Of a stretch of DNA of 64,000 nt, positions 1 to 8,312 are shown in pieces. This DNA is from Amycolatopsis albispora (lineage in GTDB: Bacteria > Actinomycetota > Actinomycetes > Mycobacteriales > Pseudonocardiaceae), in NCBI RefSeq assembly GCF_003312875.1, contig NZ_CP015163.1, positions 2,170,001 to 2,234,000 of the forward strand. Reading direction: 5' to 3'. The notes under the pieces were generated by a model that did no database searches, was not told where the DNA came from, and was given only the letters and a program-made list of their open reading frames with translations. The stretch's first letter is position 1. The number at the start of each line of letters is the position of its first letter. The position numbers were made by a program, and so were the translations under genes.

Positions 1-126
<126 letters not shown>

Positions 127-756
127 TCACGCGGCCGCGGCGGTGGCGGCCGGGACGGAACGGGGTTCGGGAGCGCGGCGCGCGAGCAGCGCGGCGACGC
201 CGGTGAGGGCGGCCAGCAGCGCCGCGGCCAGCCAGGCCAGCCCCGCGCTGGGGCGGTAACCGCCGGTCAGCGCGAGAAAGGCGGGCACGGTGCAGGTCGG
301 CTGGCTGAAGAAGACGGTGAGCCAGCCGGTGAACCGGGTCAGCCGCTCGGCGCCCAGCCCGAGCACGGCGAAGAACAGTGCCCACAGCAGGGCCCAGGCC
401 AGCCAGATGACACCGAAGACGGGGTCGTGGTCGTGCCAGAAGGACAGTCCGGAGTAGACCACCGCCGCCCCGGCGACGAACAGCGAGAACCAGCCGATCC
501 CCGCGGGTTCGAGGTTCGCGAGGTTCGCGACGCCGACGTAGAGATAGGTGAAGCCGAACAGGTAGAGGCCGGAGGCACCGAGAATGGCGTCCTGGTCGCC
601 GCCGGCCTGGATGATCAGCACGGTCGGGGTGAGGCACTGGAGCGCGCCGACGAACAGGTTGAGCGCCGCCGCCGACCGGGCGGGGACGCGGCCGAGCAGC
701 ATCAGCCCGTTCAGGAGCAGCACCGCGCCGACGTAGAGCAGACCGACCTGGTTCAT
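127..756 (-). CDS. amiS: AmiS/UreI-family amide/urea channel
   Basis: This 209-residue, very hydrophobic protein has six or seven membrane segments and begins MNQVGLLYVGAVLLLNGLM, typical of the AmiS/UreI family of amide and urea channels. It should sit in the cytoplasmic membrane and let short amides in for the amidase encoded just downstream. The family is usually about 170-210 residues, so the length fits. The open frame extends upstream, but the extra residues cross the putative operator and are not hydrophobic, so the ATG at 756 was chosen. The Ala-rich C-terminal tail is unremarkable. Confidence 0.85.
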   Translation of the reverse strand: MNQVGLLYVGAVLLLNGLMLLGRVPARSAAALNLFVGALQCLTPTVLIIQAGGDQDAILGASGLYLFGFTYLYVGVANLANLEPAGIGWFSLFVAGAAVVYSGLSFWHDHDPVFGVIWLAWALLWALFFAVLGLGAERLTRFTGWLTVFFSQPTCTVPAFLALTGGYRPSAGLAWLAAALLAALTGVAALLARRAPEPRSVPAATAAAA

Positions 757-795
757 GCGAACCTCCGTCCGGTGCCACATTGCATCCGCTTGGAA

Positions 796-813
796 TAGTT
801 TCACCTGAAACTA
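796..813. promoter_or_regulatory. Palindromic operator before amiS-amiE (MarR-type)
   Basis: TAGTTTCA-CC-TGAAACTA is an 18-bp palindrome with perfect 8-bp arms, 40 bp upstream of the amiS start. A related element lies at 2379-2399 between amiC and marR; 15 of 21 aligned bases agree. Dyads of this size suit a winged-helix MarR dimer, and the only MarR gene in view is the one at 2437. The assignment is inference. Confidence 0.6.
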
Positions 814-848
814 AGTGGTGACGGGCGGGCGCGTCAACCCGGGGGGAT

Positions 849-903
849 GGACACGAATGTGGCTTTGGGGGCGGATTCCGCTCCGAAAGCCACATTCGTG
901 TCC
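849..903. repeat. Dispersed hairpin repeat, copy 1
   Basis: The 18-bp arms 849-866 and 886-903 are perfect inverted repeats with core CACGAATGTGGCTTT, and pairing continues inward with one mismatch and one G-T pair to leave almost no loop. The stem-loop is about 55 nt. The same core occurs at 1188-1246 and 54438-54492. It lies between the amiS operator and a G+C-rich block. Confidence 0.85.
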
Positions 904-1187
904 GCCGGAGCAGGTGGAGCCGGGGCCGCGGGCCGCGGGCCGCGGCGCCGCAGGGCCGCGGGCAGCGCAGTCGCGAGCAGCAGATCCGGGGCCGCGGTGC
1001 CCCGGGCAGCGGGGCCGCGAGCCCGCGGGCCGCAGATCCGGGGCCGCGGGCAGCACAGCCGCGAGCAGCGCAGCCGGGGCAAGCGCTGCCGCGAGCCGCG
1101 GGGCAGCAGGGCCGCGAGCTGGCCGAGGCGGGTGCGCCGGACAACGATCCGCGCCGCGAGCCGTGCAGCCGATGGCGGCCGCCCCGG
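904..1187. other. Low-complexity G+C-rich spacer between two hairpin repeats
   Basis: This 284-bp stretch between two copies of the hairpin repeat is made of shuffled GCCGCGGGC, GCGAGCAGC and related words. It holds a 17-bp direct repeat (CAGATCCGGGGCCGCGG) at 981-997 and 1033-1049. Every frame reads as low-complexity Arg/Ala/Pro/Gly, so I see no gene. It looks like slippage-expanded or mobile filler. Confidence 0.6.
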
Positions 1188-1246
1188 CATGTCACGAATG
1201 TGGCTTTCGGGACGCGAAACGTCTCGAAAGCCACATTCGTGACATG
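1188..1246. repeat. Dispersed hairpin repeat, copy 2
   Basis: Arms of about 27 bp (CATGTCACGAATGTGGCTTT and on) pair around the 5-nt loop at 1215-1219 with one G-T pair. It shares the CACGAATGTGGCTTT core with copies at 849 and 54438. It begins 33 bp past the amiC stop codon, so it could also end amiC transcription, although no T-tract follows. Confidence 0.85.
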
Positions 1247-1278
1247 CGGCCCGCCCCAGGCGGCGCAACCGGGCGGGG

Positions 1279-2352
1279 CTAGAGGCGGGTGATGATGTCG
1301 AAGTCGCAGCCGTCGGCCACGGCCAGGTGGACTCGTTGGCGCGCCTGCTGTCCGTGGAATTCGACCGTGCCGCGCGGGCCGTGGTAGGCGACGCCGTCGA
1401 GCACCGCGTTGAAGTCCGGCAGGCGTGCGCTCCCCGCGCGGCCCGCGAGGCTGGCCAGCGCCTGCAGACCCTCGTAACACGACTCCGCCGCGTTGTTCAG
1501 TGGCGGCGCGGCCGGCCCGTGCAGCCCGACGTACCGCCCCAGCAGGTCCATCGCGTCCGCGTTGACCATGGACCGGAAGTACGCCGCCGCCACGAACAGG
1601 TTCCGCGTCGCCGTGCTGCCGCTGGCCAGCAGCATGTTCTCCTCCATCAGCGGGCTGAACCGCACCAGCCGCTCGTGCAGCCCCCGCGCGGCGAAGGCGC
1701 GGTTGAACTCCACCGCGTCCTGCCCCACCAGCAGCATCAGCACCCCGTCCGCCCGGCTGGCTTCCACCCGCCGGATCAGCCCGGCCATGTCCCCGCCGCC
1801 GAGGCCGACGAACGCCTCCCCCGCGATCGACAGCCCCAGTTCCCCGGCGAACCGGCGCACCGCGCTGGTGGACGCGTGCGGCCACACGTAGTCGTCCCCG
1901 GCGATGAACCACCGGCGCGCGCCGAGGTTGTCCCGCAGCCACCGGAGCGCGGGCGCGATCTGCAACCGCGGTGTCTCGCCGGTGCAGAAAATTCCCGGCC
2001 GCCGCTCGCCACCTTCGTAGAGCGAGGTGTAGGCGTAGGGCAGCCGCCCGGCCAGCACCGGCGCCAGCGCGTGCCGGACCGACGAGATGTGCCAGCCGGT
2101 GACCGCGTCCACCTCACCGGCTTCGGCCAGCGCGGCGACCTCGGCCGCCACCGCCGGCGGTGGCGCGCCGCCGTCGACCACGTGCAGCGACACCTCCCGG
2201 CCGAGCACCCCGCCGGCGGCGTTGAACTCGTGCGCGGCCAGCTCGGCGATCGCCTCGCAGGACGGGCCGAACAACCCGGCCGGGCCCTGCAGCGGGATCA
2301 CCATCGCGACGCGCCAGTCCGCCCGCGGGGCACGGGCGGTGGCGAAGGTCAT
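1279..2352 (-). CDS. amiC: AmiC-like amide-sensing periplasmic-binding-fold protein (cytoplasmic)
   Basis: This 357-residue protein has the type I periplasmic-binding fold of the AmiC/UrtA/LivJ group. It opens with a short polar stretch and then WRVAMVIPLQGPAGLFG, with no signal peptide or lipobox. That absence favours a cytoplasmic sensor like Pseudomonas AmiC over an ABC-transporter binding protein. Later segments typical of the family include GRLPYAYTSLYEGG and RWFIAGDDYVWPH. The ATG at 2352 sits 84 bp from the divergent marR start. The context (amiS and amiE on the same strand, hairpin repeats between) suggests that it binds short amides and signals to the locus. The partner regulator is not proven: in Pseudomonas AmiC works through AmiR, which is not seen here. 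Confidence 0.75.
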   Translation of the reverse strand: MTFATARAPRADWRVAMVIPLQGPAGLFGPSCEAIAELAAHEFNAAGGVLGREVSLHVVDGGAPPPAVAAEVAALAEAGEVDAVTGWHISSVRHALAPVLAGRLPYAYTSLYEGGERRPGIFCTGETPRLQIAPALRWLRDNLGARRWFIAGDDYVWPHASTSAVRRFAGELGLSIAGEAFVGLGGGDMAGLIRRVEASRADGVLMLLVGQDAVEFNRAFAARGLHERLVRFSPLMEENMLLASGSTATRNLFVAAAYFRSMVNADAMDLLGRYVGLHGPAAPPLNNAAESCYEGLQALASLAGRAGSARLPDFNAVLDGVAYHGPRGTVEFHGQQARQRVHLAVADGCDFDIITRL

Positions 2353-2378
2353 CCCGCGACTCTCCCGTACTGGTGGAA

Positions 2379-2399
2379 TACTTCCAGGTGGAACAAAGT
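2379..2399. promoter_or_regulatory. Palindromic operator between amiC and marR
   Basis: The core TTCCA-GG-TGGAA lies in the 84-bp divergent region and resembles the amiS operator at 796-813, matching 15 of 21 bases over the longer alignment. It overlaps the place expected for promoters of both genes. This suggests MarR autoregulation plus control of amiC. Inference only. Confidence 0.5.
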
Positions 2400-2436
2400 C
2401 TTGTCCATCAGAGCACGGTTCCGCAAGGGGAGGCCG

Positions 2437-2862
2437 ATGACCGCGCACACCGGCGACGAACCGCTGACCAGGGCGCTCACCCGGGCCCTGCGCACGGTCA
2501 CGGCCAGGGTCGAGCAGGTGCTCAAGCCGGAGAACCTGACACTGGACCAGTGGCTGGTGCTCGACGCGCTGGCCCGCGAGCGCGGCCTGTCCATGGCCGA
2601 CCTGGCGACCAGGACGCTGGCCACCGGCCCGACGCTGACCAGGGTGGTGGACCGGCTGGTCACCACCGCGGCCGCCTACCGCGAGGTCGACGCCGAGGAC
2701 CGCCGCCGCGTGCGGGTCTACCTCGGCCCGCGTGGCCGCGCCGCGCACCGGCGGCTGGCGCCCAAGGTGGCCGAGGCCGAGGCCGAGCTGCTCGGCCGCA
2801 CCGGCGACGGCCCGGCCGTGCTGGCCCTGCTCGCCGCGCTGAGCACCGCCCCGGTGGCCTGA
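2437..2862 (+). CDS. MarR-family transcriptional regulator
   Basis: This 141-residue protein has the MarR winged-helix layout: an N-terminal dimerisation helix, then LTLDQWLVLDALARERGLSM leading into a recognition helix region (TRTLATGPTLTRVVDRL) and a wing with EDRRRVRVYLGPRGR. The start is the ATG at 2437 behind AAGGGGAGG. It is transcribed divergently from amiC, and palindromes suited to a MarR dimer occur both in this gap and before amiS. It is therefore the likely repressor of the amide locus, perhaps sensing an amide or a phenolic ligand. Confidence 0.85.
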   Translation: MTAHTGDEPLTRALTRALRTVTARVEQVLKPENLTLDQWLVLDALARERGLSMADLATRTLATGPTLTRVVDRLVTTAAAYREVDAEDRRRVRVYLGPRGRAAHRRLAPKVAEAEAELLGRTGDGPAVLALLAALSTAPVA

Positions 2863-2931
2863 CCGGGGTCTGCGCACTGCCCCGGTGGGCTGACCGGGTT
2901 TTGCGCCCGGCCGATCGGGTACGCCCCGATC

Positions 2932-3558
2932 ATGCGCCTACGACTGCGGCCGAAGCAGCCCGAGTTGTTCGAGTATTTCGTGCGCGCTGCCCGCAACACC
3001 GCCAGCGCCACCGAGGCGATCGCGGACCTGGGCGTACCGGGCACCCCCGCGAAGGCGCTGAGCGACCGCCTCGTCGAGATCGAGCACCAGAACGACGAGG
3101 TCACCCACGAGCTGTACAACAAGCTCAACTCCTCGTTCATCACCCCGTTCGACCGCGACGACATGTACCGGCTCGCCGCCCGCCTCGACGACGTGATCGA
3201 CCACCTCGAAGCCGCGGCGACGCTGGCGCACCTCTACGCCGCGTTCGACGGCGAGCGCCCGCCGCCGCAGATGTGCGAGCAGCTGGAAGTGCTGCGCGCG
3301 TTCGGTGAACTCGCCGTGACCGCGTTCGAGGACTTCGCCGCCAAACGCGACCTCAAGCACTACTGGATTGGCACGAACGAGCTGGAGAACCAGGCCGACC
3401 GCATCTACCGGCAGCTGCTCACGCACCTGTTCAGCGGCCGGTACGACGCCCTCACCGTGTTGAAGCTCAAGGAGATCGGCGACGTGCTCGAAGAAGCCGC
3501 CGACGCCTTCGAGCACGTGGCGAACACGGTGGAAGCGATCGTGGTCAAGGAGTCCTGA
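2932..3558 (+). CDS. DUF47/PhoU-like regulator of phosphate transport
   Basis: This 208-residue, all-helical protein belongs to the DUF47 (TIGR00153) family, distant relatives of PhoU. Signature segments include IEHQNDEVTHELYNKL, TPFDRDDMYRLA and LDDVIDHLE, where acidic residues form the metal-cluster motifs of PhoU-like proteins. Such proteins are nearly always paired with a PiT phosphate permease, and here the stop codon is directly followed by the pit start. It should act at the inner face of the membrane to tune phosphate uptake. Start ATG at 2932. Confidence 0.9.
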   Translation: MRLRLRPKQPELFEYFVRAARNTASATEAIADLGVPGTPAKALSDRLVEIEHQNDEVTHELYNKLNSSFITPFDRDDMYRLAARLDDVIDHLEAAATLAHLYAAFDGERPPPQMCEQLEVLRAFGELAVTAFEDFAAKRDLKHYWIGTNELENQADRIYRQLLTHLFSGRYDALTVLKLKEIGDVLEEAADAFEHVANTVEAIVVKES

Positions 3559-4560
3559 GTGAACGGCGAGCTGGTGGCGGTGGTCGCCGTTGTCGCGCTC
3601 ACCGTGTTGTTCAGCTACACCAACGGTTTCCACGACGCGGCGAACGCGATCGCCACCTCGGTTTCGACCAGGGCGCTGAGCATCCGCACCGCGCTGGCGC
3701 TGGCCGCGGCAGGCAACCTGGTGGGCTCGTTCTTCGGCGCGAAGGTGGCCAAGACCGTCGGCGCCGGGATCGTGCGGTTGCCGCCGGGGCTGACCGCACT
3801 GACCGTGGTCGGCTGCGGACTGCTCGGCGCGATCGGGTGGAACTTCGTCACCTGGTACTTCGGCCTGCCGTCGAGTTCGTCGCACGCGCTGGTCGGCGGG
3901 CTGGTCGGGGCCACCCTGCCCGCCGCGGGCGTGGTGCTGTGGGGCGGGATCGCCGAGGACGTGCTGCTGCCGATGGTGATCTCCCCGCTGCTCGGCTTCG
4001 CGCTGGGTTACCTGCTGATGCTGGCGGTGCTGTGGACGTTCCGGCGCGGCCACCCGAAGAAGCTGAACCGCGGTTTCCGCGCCGCGCAGACCTGCTCGGC
4101 GGCGGCGATGGCGGTCGGGCACGGCATGCAGGACGCGGCGAAGTCGATGGGCATCGTGGTGCTCGCGCTGGTCGCGGGCGGTCACCAGAGCGACTGGCAC
4201 ATCCCCGTCTGGGTGTACTTCCTGATCAGCGCGGTGCTCGCGGCCGGGACCTACTCCGGTGGCCGGCGGATCATCGCCACGCTCGGCCGCAAGGTGATCG
4301 ACCTGCGCCCGCCGGAGGGCTTCGCCTCCGAGGCCACCGCCAGCTCGGTGCTCTACGTGGCCGCGCTCGGCTTCGGCGCGCCGATCTCCACCACGCACAC
4401 GATCACCTCGGCGATCATGGGCGCCGGGGCCACCCGCCGGTTCTCCGCCGTGCGCTGGGGCACCGCGGGCAACATTCTCGGTGCCTGGGTGCTCACCTTC
4501 CCGGCGGCGGGCCTGGTCGCCGCGTTGTTCTCCTGGCCACTGGTCGCGCTGACCACCTGA
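3559..4560 (+). CDS. pit: PiT-family inorganic phosphate transporter
   Basis: This 333-residue polytopic membrane protein shows the two PiT signatures: TNGFHDAANAIATSVSTRAL near residue 20 and its internal repeat GHGMQDAAKSMGI near residue 190. It carries out low-affinity uptake of (metal-)phosphate with protons or sodium. GTG at 3559 is the next codon after the DUF47 stop, so the two genes are translationally coupled. About ten membrane segments are visible, and the length is normal for the short bacterial PiT group. Confidence 0.93.
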   Translation: MNGELVAVVAVVALTVLFSYTNGFHDAANAIATSVSTRALSIRTALALAAAGNLVGSFFGAKVAKTVGAGIVRLPPGLTALTVVGCGLLGAIGWNFVTWYFGLPSSSSHALVGGLVGATLPAAGVVLWGGIAEDVLLPMVISPLLGFALGYLLMLAVLWTFRRGHPKKLNRGFRAAQTCSAAAMAVGHGMQDAAKSMGIVVLALVAGGHQSDWHIPVWVYFLISAVLAAGTYSGGRRIIATLGRKVIDLRPPEGFASEATASSVLYVAALGFGAPISTTHTITSAIMGAGATRRFSAVRWGTAGNILGAWVLTFPAAGLVAALFSWPLVALTT

Positions 4561-4580
4561 GCCGGTGCCAGAATCGCGGC

Positions 4581-5564
4581 ATGGAAATTCGCGAAGTGAA
4601 GCGGCTCGGCCGCGGCGTCAGCGCGGTCGGCCTCGGCTGCTGGCAGCTCGGCGCCGACTGGGGTGAGGTCGACGAGAAGGACGCGCTGGCCGTGCTCGAA
4701 ACCGCCGCCGACGAGGGCGTCACCTTCTTCGACACCGCCGACGTCTACGGCGACGGGCGCAGTGAGCAGCTGGTCGGCCGGTTCCGCGCCGCCCGCGATA
4801 ACGGTGACTTGTTCGTCGCCACCAAGATGGGCCGCCGCGCCGAGCAGGTGCCGGAGAACTACACCGCCGCGAACTTCGCCGCCTGGACCGACCGCTCCCG
4901 CCGGAACCTCGGCATGGACACGCTGAACCTGGTCCAGCTGCACTGCCCGCCGACGCCGGTGTATTCGAGCGACGCGGCGTTCGACGCGCTCGACGAACTG
5001 GTCGCCCAGGGGCGCATCGCCCGCTACGGCGTCAGCGTGGAGACCTGCGAGGAAGCGCTCACCGCGCTGGCCAGGCCGAACGTCGCCTCGGTCCAGATCA
5101 TCCTGAACTGCCTGCGGCTCAAGCCGCTCGAGCGGGTGCTGCCCGCCGCGGCCGAGGCGGGCGCGGCGATCATCGTCCGCGTCCCGCTCGCCTCCGGCCT
5201 GCTGTCCGGCAAGTACACGCGGGACACCACCTTCGCCGACAACGACCACCGGAACTTCAACCGCCACGGCGAGGCGTTCGACGTCGGCGAGACCTTCGCG
5301 GGCGTGCCCTACGAGGTGGGCCTCGAAGCCGTCGAGCGGCTGCGCGGCGTGGTTCCGCCCGGTCAGACGCTCGCCCAGTTCGCGCTGCGCTGGATCCTGG
5401 ACCAGCCGGGCGTGAGCACGGTGATCCCCGGCGCCCGGAATCCGGCGCAGGCCAGGGCGAACACCTCGGCGGCCGCACTGCCCACAGTGGACAGCGCGGC
5501 GGCGGCCGCGGTGCGCGAGGTCTACGACGAGCTGGTCCGCCCGCTGGTGCACGACCGGTGGTGA
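4581..5564 (+). CDS. Aldo/keto reductase
   Basis: This 327-residue protein has the aldo/keto reductase (TIM-barrel) pattern: GLGCWQLG near the start, FFDTADVYGDGRSE with the catalytic Asp and Tyr, VATKMGRR with the catalytic Lys, LVQLHCPP with the family His, and VIPGARNPAQ for NADPH binding near the C-terminus. It probably reduces an aldehyde or ketone with NADPH in the cytoplasm; the substrate cannot be read from sequence. Start ATG at 4581, 20 bp after pit, so read-through from the phosphate pair is possible, but no functional link is evident. Confidence 0.88.
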   Translation: MEIREVKRLGRGVSAVGLGCWQLGADWGEVDEKDALAVLETAADEGVTFFDTADVYGDGRSEQLVGRFRAARDNGDLFVATKMGRRAEQVPENYTAANFAAWTDRSRRNLGMDTLNLVQLHCPPTPVYSSDAAFDALDELVAQGRIARYGVSVETCEEALTALARPNVASVQIILNCLRLKPLERVLPAAAEAGAAIIVRVPLASGLLSGKYTRDTTFADNDHRNFNRHGEAFDVGETFAGVPYEVGLEAVERLRGVVPPGQTLAQFALRWILDQPGVSTVIPGARNPAQARANTSAAALPTVDSAAAAAVREVYDELVRPLVHDRW

Positions 5565-5618
5565 GCTGACGTGCCCGAATCCGGGCACGGGATTTGGGCC
5601 GCTCCCCCGCCCGGTGCG

Positions 5619-5900
5619 ATGCTGGCCGGCGTGGGGGACGAAGTGCCGGAGGACCTGCTGCGCCACGTGGTCAGGACCAGCGGCCTGCCGTCCGCCATCG
5701 CCAGGCGCGTGGTCTCCGACGTGATGGGTTACTTCGTCGAAACGCCCGAGGAGTACGTGCGCCGGCGCCATGCCGAGCTGCGTGCCCGGCAGCTTCCGAA
5801 CGCCCGCATCTGGCCGGTGCTCCGCGAAGAACTCGCGGTGCGCCCGGTCGCGGCGCCGGAGCTGTCGGAGCGGCAGCTGCGGCGCATCGTCTACGGCTGA
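5619..5900 (+). CDS. Small conserved protein of unknown function upstream of glmS
   Basis: This protein of about 93 residues is helical and charged, and ends in ERQLRRIVYG. The segment PEDLLRHVVRTSGLP and the Arg-rich YVRRRHAELRARQL look like a compact helical domain. I recognise no named family. The start is uncertain: GTG at 5571, ATG at 5619 and GTG at 5631 are all in frame and none has a good Shine-Dalgarno site; the residues before PEDLL look unconserved, so a later start was preferred. It ends 16 bp before glmS, so the two may share a transcript. Confidence 0.55.
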   Translation: MLAGVGDEVPEDLLRHVVRTSGLPSAIARRVVSDVMGYFVETPEEYVRRRHAELRARQLPNARIWPVLREELAVRPVAAPELSERQLRRIVYG

Positions 5901-5916
5901 GGAGGAGTAGCGGCGG

Positions 5917-7743
5917 ATGTGCGGCATCGTCGGTTACGTCGGTTCGAAGAACGCGGTTCCCCTGCTGGTGGAGGGACTGCACCGGCTCGAATACCGGGGT
6001 TACGACTCGGCGGGCGTCGCCGTGGCCGGTCCGGACGGGCTGGGCGTGCACAAGACCGCGGGCCGGGTGGCGGACCTGCGCCGCGTCATCCCGGACGGGC
6101 TGGTCGGCACCACCGGCATCGCGCACACCCGATGGGCCACGCACGGCGAGCCCAGTGACCGCAACGCGCACCCGCACCTGGACACCAAGCGCCGGATCGC
6201 CATCGTGCACAACGGTGTGCTGGAGAACTCCGACGTCTTGCGCAAGCGGCTCACCGGCGAGGGCGTGGAGCTGGCCTCCGACACCGACAGCGAGGTGCTC
6301 GCCCACCTGATCGCCCGCAGCGAAGAGTCCACTTTGGAAGAAGCCGTGCGGGACGCACTGTCCCAAGTGGAGGGTACGTACGGCATCATCGCGATGGACG
6401 CGGAGAACCCCGGTGAGCTGATCGCCGCCCGGCGCGGCAGCCCGATCGTGCTCGGGCTCGGCGAGAAGGAGATGCTGATCGCCTCGGACACCGCCGCGCT
6501 GGTGCGGTTCACCGAGCAGGTGATCTACCTGGAGGACGACGAGCTGGCCACAGTCACCGCGGACGGTTACCGCACCAGCACCAGCGACAGCACGGACCCG
6601 CGCACGACCACCCGCCCGCCGACCGCGCTCGAAGCCGGTTCGGTCGACTACGAACTCGGCGGGCACCCCGACTTCATGTACAAGGAGATGACCGAGCAGC
6701 CCGACGCGGTGGACCGCTGCCTGCGCGGGCGCCTGGACCGCCGGTTCATGTCCGCCCGGCTCGACGGCATCGGCCTGACCCCGCGCGAGTACCAGCAGAT
6801 CCGGCGGGTGAAGCTGCTCGGCTGCGGCTCCGCCTACTACGCCGGGCAGCTCGGCGCCGAGCTGATCGAGCAGCTCGCGCGCATCCCGGCCGACGCCGAA
6901 CCGGCCTCGGAGTTCCGCTACCGCAACCCGGTGGTCGATCCGGAGACGCTGTACGTGGCGATCAGCCAGTCCGGGGAGACGCTGGACACCCTGGCCGCGG
7001 TGCACGAGCTCAAGCGCAAGGGCGGCCGGGTGATCGGCCTGGTCAACGTGGTCAGCAGCTCGATCGCGCGTGAGTGCGGCAGCGGCCTGTTCCTGCACGC
7101 CGGGCCGGAGATCTCGGTGGCGGCGACGAAGTCGTTCACGAACATGGGCGTGGCGCTGGCGCTGCTGGCGCTGGAACTCGGCCGCGTGCGCGACCTGTCC
7201 ATGGCCGACGGCAGGCGCCTGGTGGACGGCCTGCTCGCGCTGCCGGCCCAGCTGGCCGGAATTCTCGGCCAGGAACCGGGAATCGCCGGAATCGCCAGGA
7301 AGTACGCCGGTGCCGAGCACATGTTCTTCGTCGGCCGCGTGCAGGGCTGGCCGGTGGCCAGGGAAGGCGCGCAGAAGCTCAAGGAGATCTCCTACGTGCA
7401 CGCCGAGGCCTACCAGGCGTCGGAGCTCAAGCACGGGCCGCTCGCGCTGATCGATCCGGAGATGCCGACCGTGGTGGTGCTGCCAGCCGACGACCTGCTC
7501 GCGAAGAACCTGTCCACCATCGAGGAGATCAAGGCCCGCGGTGGCCCGGTCGTCGCGGTGACCGACGCCGACCTGCCGGACGGGCTGGTCACCGACGTGA
7601 TCCGGGTGCCGAGGGCCGAACGCGAACTCGCGCCGATCACGCATTCGGTGGCCCTGCAGCTGTTCGCCTACCACCTGGCGAAAGCGCTGGGCCGCGAGAT
7701 CGACCGGCCGCGCAACCTGGCCAAGAGCGTCACCGTCGAATGA
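5917..7743 (+). CDS. glmS: Glutamine-fructose-6-phosphate aminotransferase (isomerising)
   Basis: This 608-residue enzyme makes glucosamine-6-phosphate from fructose-6-phosphate and glutamine, the first step to UDP-GlcNAc for peptidoglycan. It starts MCGIVGYVG, so removal of Met exposes the nucleophilic Cys of the Ntn glutaminase domain (residues about 2-230; GIAHTRWATHG and NGVLENS present). Two SIS sugar-isomerase domains follow, with LLGCGSAYYAG and SQSGETLDT in the first and ELKHGPLALID in the second. The C-terminus NLAKSVTVE is the canonical GlmS end. A strong GAGGAGGAG ribosome site precedes the ATG. Many actinomycetes carry more than one glmS, so this may not be the only copy. Confidence 0.95.
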   Translation: MCGIVGYVGSKNAVPLLVEGLHRLEYRGYDSAGVAVAGPDGLGVHKTAGRVADLRRVIPDGLVGTTGIAHTRWATHGEPSDRNAHPHLDTKRRIAIVHNGVLENSDVLRKRLTGEGVELASDTDSEVLAHLIARSEESTLEEAVRDALSQVEGTYGIIAMDAENPGELIAARRGSPIVLGLGEKEMLIASDTAALVRFTEQVIYLEDDELATVTADGYRTSTSDSTDPRTTTRPPTALEAGSVDYELGGHPDFMYKEMTEQPDAVDRCLRGRLDRRFMSARLDGIGLTPREYQQIRRVKLLGCGSAYYAGQLGAELIEQLARIPADAEPASEFRYRNPVVDPETLYVAISQSGETLDTLAAVHELKRKGGRVIGLVNVVSSSIARECGSGLFLHAGPEISVAATKSFTNMGVALALLALELGRVRDLSMADGRRLVDGLLALPAQLAGILGQEPGIAGIARKYAGAEHMFFVGRVQGWPVAREGAQKLKEISYVHAEAYQASELKHGPLALIDPEMPTVVVLPADDLLAKNLSTIEEIKARGGPVVAVTDADLPDGLVTDVIRVPRAERELAPITHSVALQLFAYHLAKALGREIDRPRNLAKSVTVE

Positions 7744-7747
7744 GGCC

Positions 7748-7778
7748 TTGACCTCCAGTCCGCTGGAGCTCCTACGGT
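7748..7778 (+). promoter_or_regulatory. MerR-type promoter with 19-bp spacer before the VOC gene
   Basis: TTGACC (7748-7753) and TACGGT (7773-7778) are separated by exactly 19 bp, and the spacer holds the dyad CTCCAG-TCCG-CTGGAG (7753-7768). An over-long spacer with a centred dyad is the hallmark of promoters activated by MerR-family regulators. The VOC gene starts 29 bp downstream. The cognate MerR is not adjacent. Confidence 0.7.
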
Positions 7779-7806
7779 CGCACCGACCGCGGGAAAGGAT
7801 CAGGTG

Positions 7807-8226
7807 ATGCGGGAGCAGGAGTGGCCGCCGGGGCTGGCGGTGGCGCAGGTGCGGGTGGCGCGCCCGACCGACCGGCTGGCCGAGGTGGTCGAGTTCTATT
7901 CGGGCTGTCTCGGCCTGCCGGAGTTGTACCGCTTCAGCGGGCACGCCGGGTACGACGGGGTCATGCTCGGCCTGCCGGGCACCGACTACCACCTGGAGTT
8001 CACGTCGCACGCCGGCGGCAGCCCGGGCACGGCGCCCAGCCGTGAGAACCTGCTGGTGCTGTACTTCGACGGCGAAGCGCGCATGCAGGAGACGGTGGTG
8101 CGGCTCGGTGAAGCCGGTCACGAGCCGGTCGAGCTGGAGAACCCGTACTGGGCGGAGAACGGCGCGCTCGGGTTCGCCGATCCGGACGGCTGGCTGGTGG
8201 TGCTGGTGCCGCGCCCGGTGTTCTGA
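7807..8226 (+). CDS. VOC (glyoxalase/bleomycin-resistance) superfamily protein
   Basis: This 139-residue protein has the paired beta-alpha-beta-beta-beta modules of the vicinal oxygen chelate fold: VRVARPTDRLAEVVEFYSG opens the first and VVRLGEAGHEPVELENPYW the second, ending in GFADPDGWLVVLVPR. Typical members bind a metal and either isomerise or sequester small molecules. GTG at 7804 also fits, but ATG at 7807 is favoured. The upstream MerR-type promoter suggests induction by a toxic small molecule, so a detoxification role is plausible; the substrate is unknown. Confidence 0.85.
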   Translation: MREQEWPPGLAVAQVRVARPTDRLAEVVEFYSGCLGLPELYRFSGHAGYDGVMLGLPGTDYHLEFTSHAGGSPGTAPSRENLLVLYFDGEARMQETVVRLGEAGHEPVELENPYWAENGALGFADPDGWLVVLVPRPVF

Positions 8227-8269
8227 GCGATCCGTTTGGGGGTACCGCGGCGCCCGGACGCCCGCTTGA

Positions 8270-8285
8270 ATTGGACCAGACCAAT
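8270..8285. promoter_or_regulatory. DasR/GntR-like palindrome before the sugar dehydrogenase gene
   Basis: ATTGGACCAGACCAAT is a 16-bp near-palindrome, 27 bp upstream of the dehydrogenase ATG. It matches 12 of 16 positions of the DasR-responsive consensus ACTGGTCTAGACCACT known in actinomycetes. This would tie the gene to N-acetylglucosamine status or to a related GntR regulator. Inference. Confidence 0.45.
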
Positions 8286-8312
8286 CAGGCCTAGGGCGTT
8301 TGGGGAGCAGAC

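Noticed and set aside
811..1282. Small open frames coding Cys/His peptides such as CHECGFRD across the hairpin repeats
   Set aside because: They are translations of the palindromic repeat itself and recur at 54438; no independent coding evidence.
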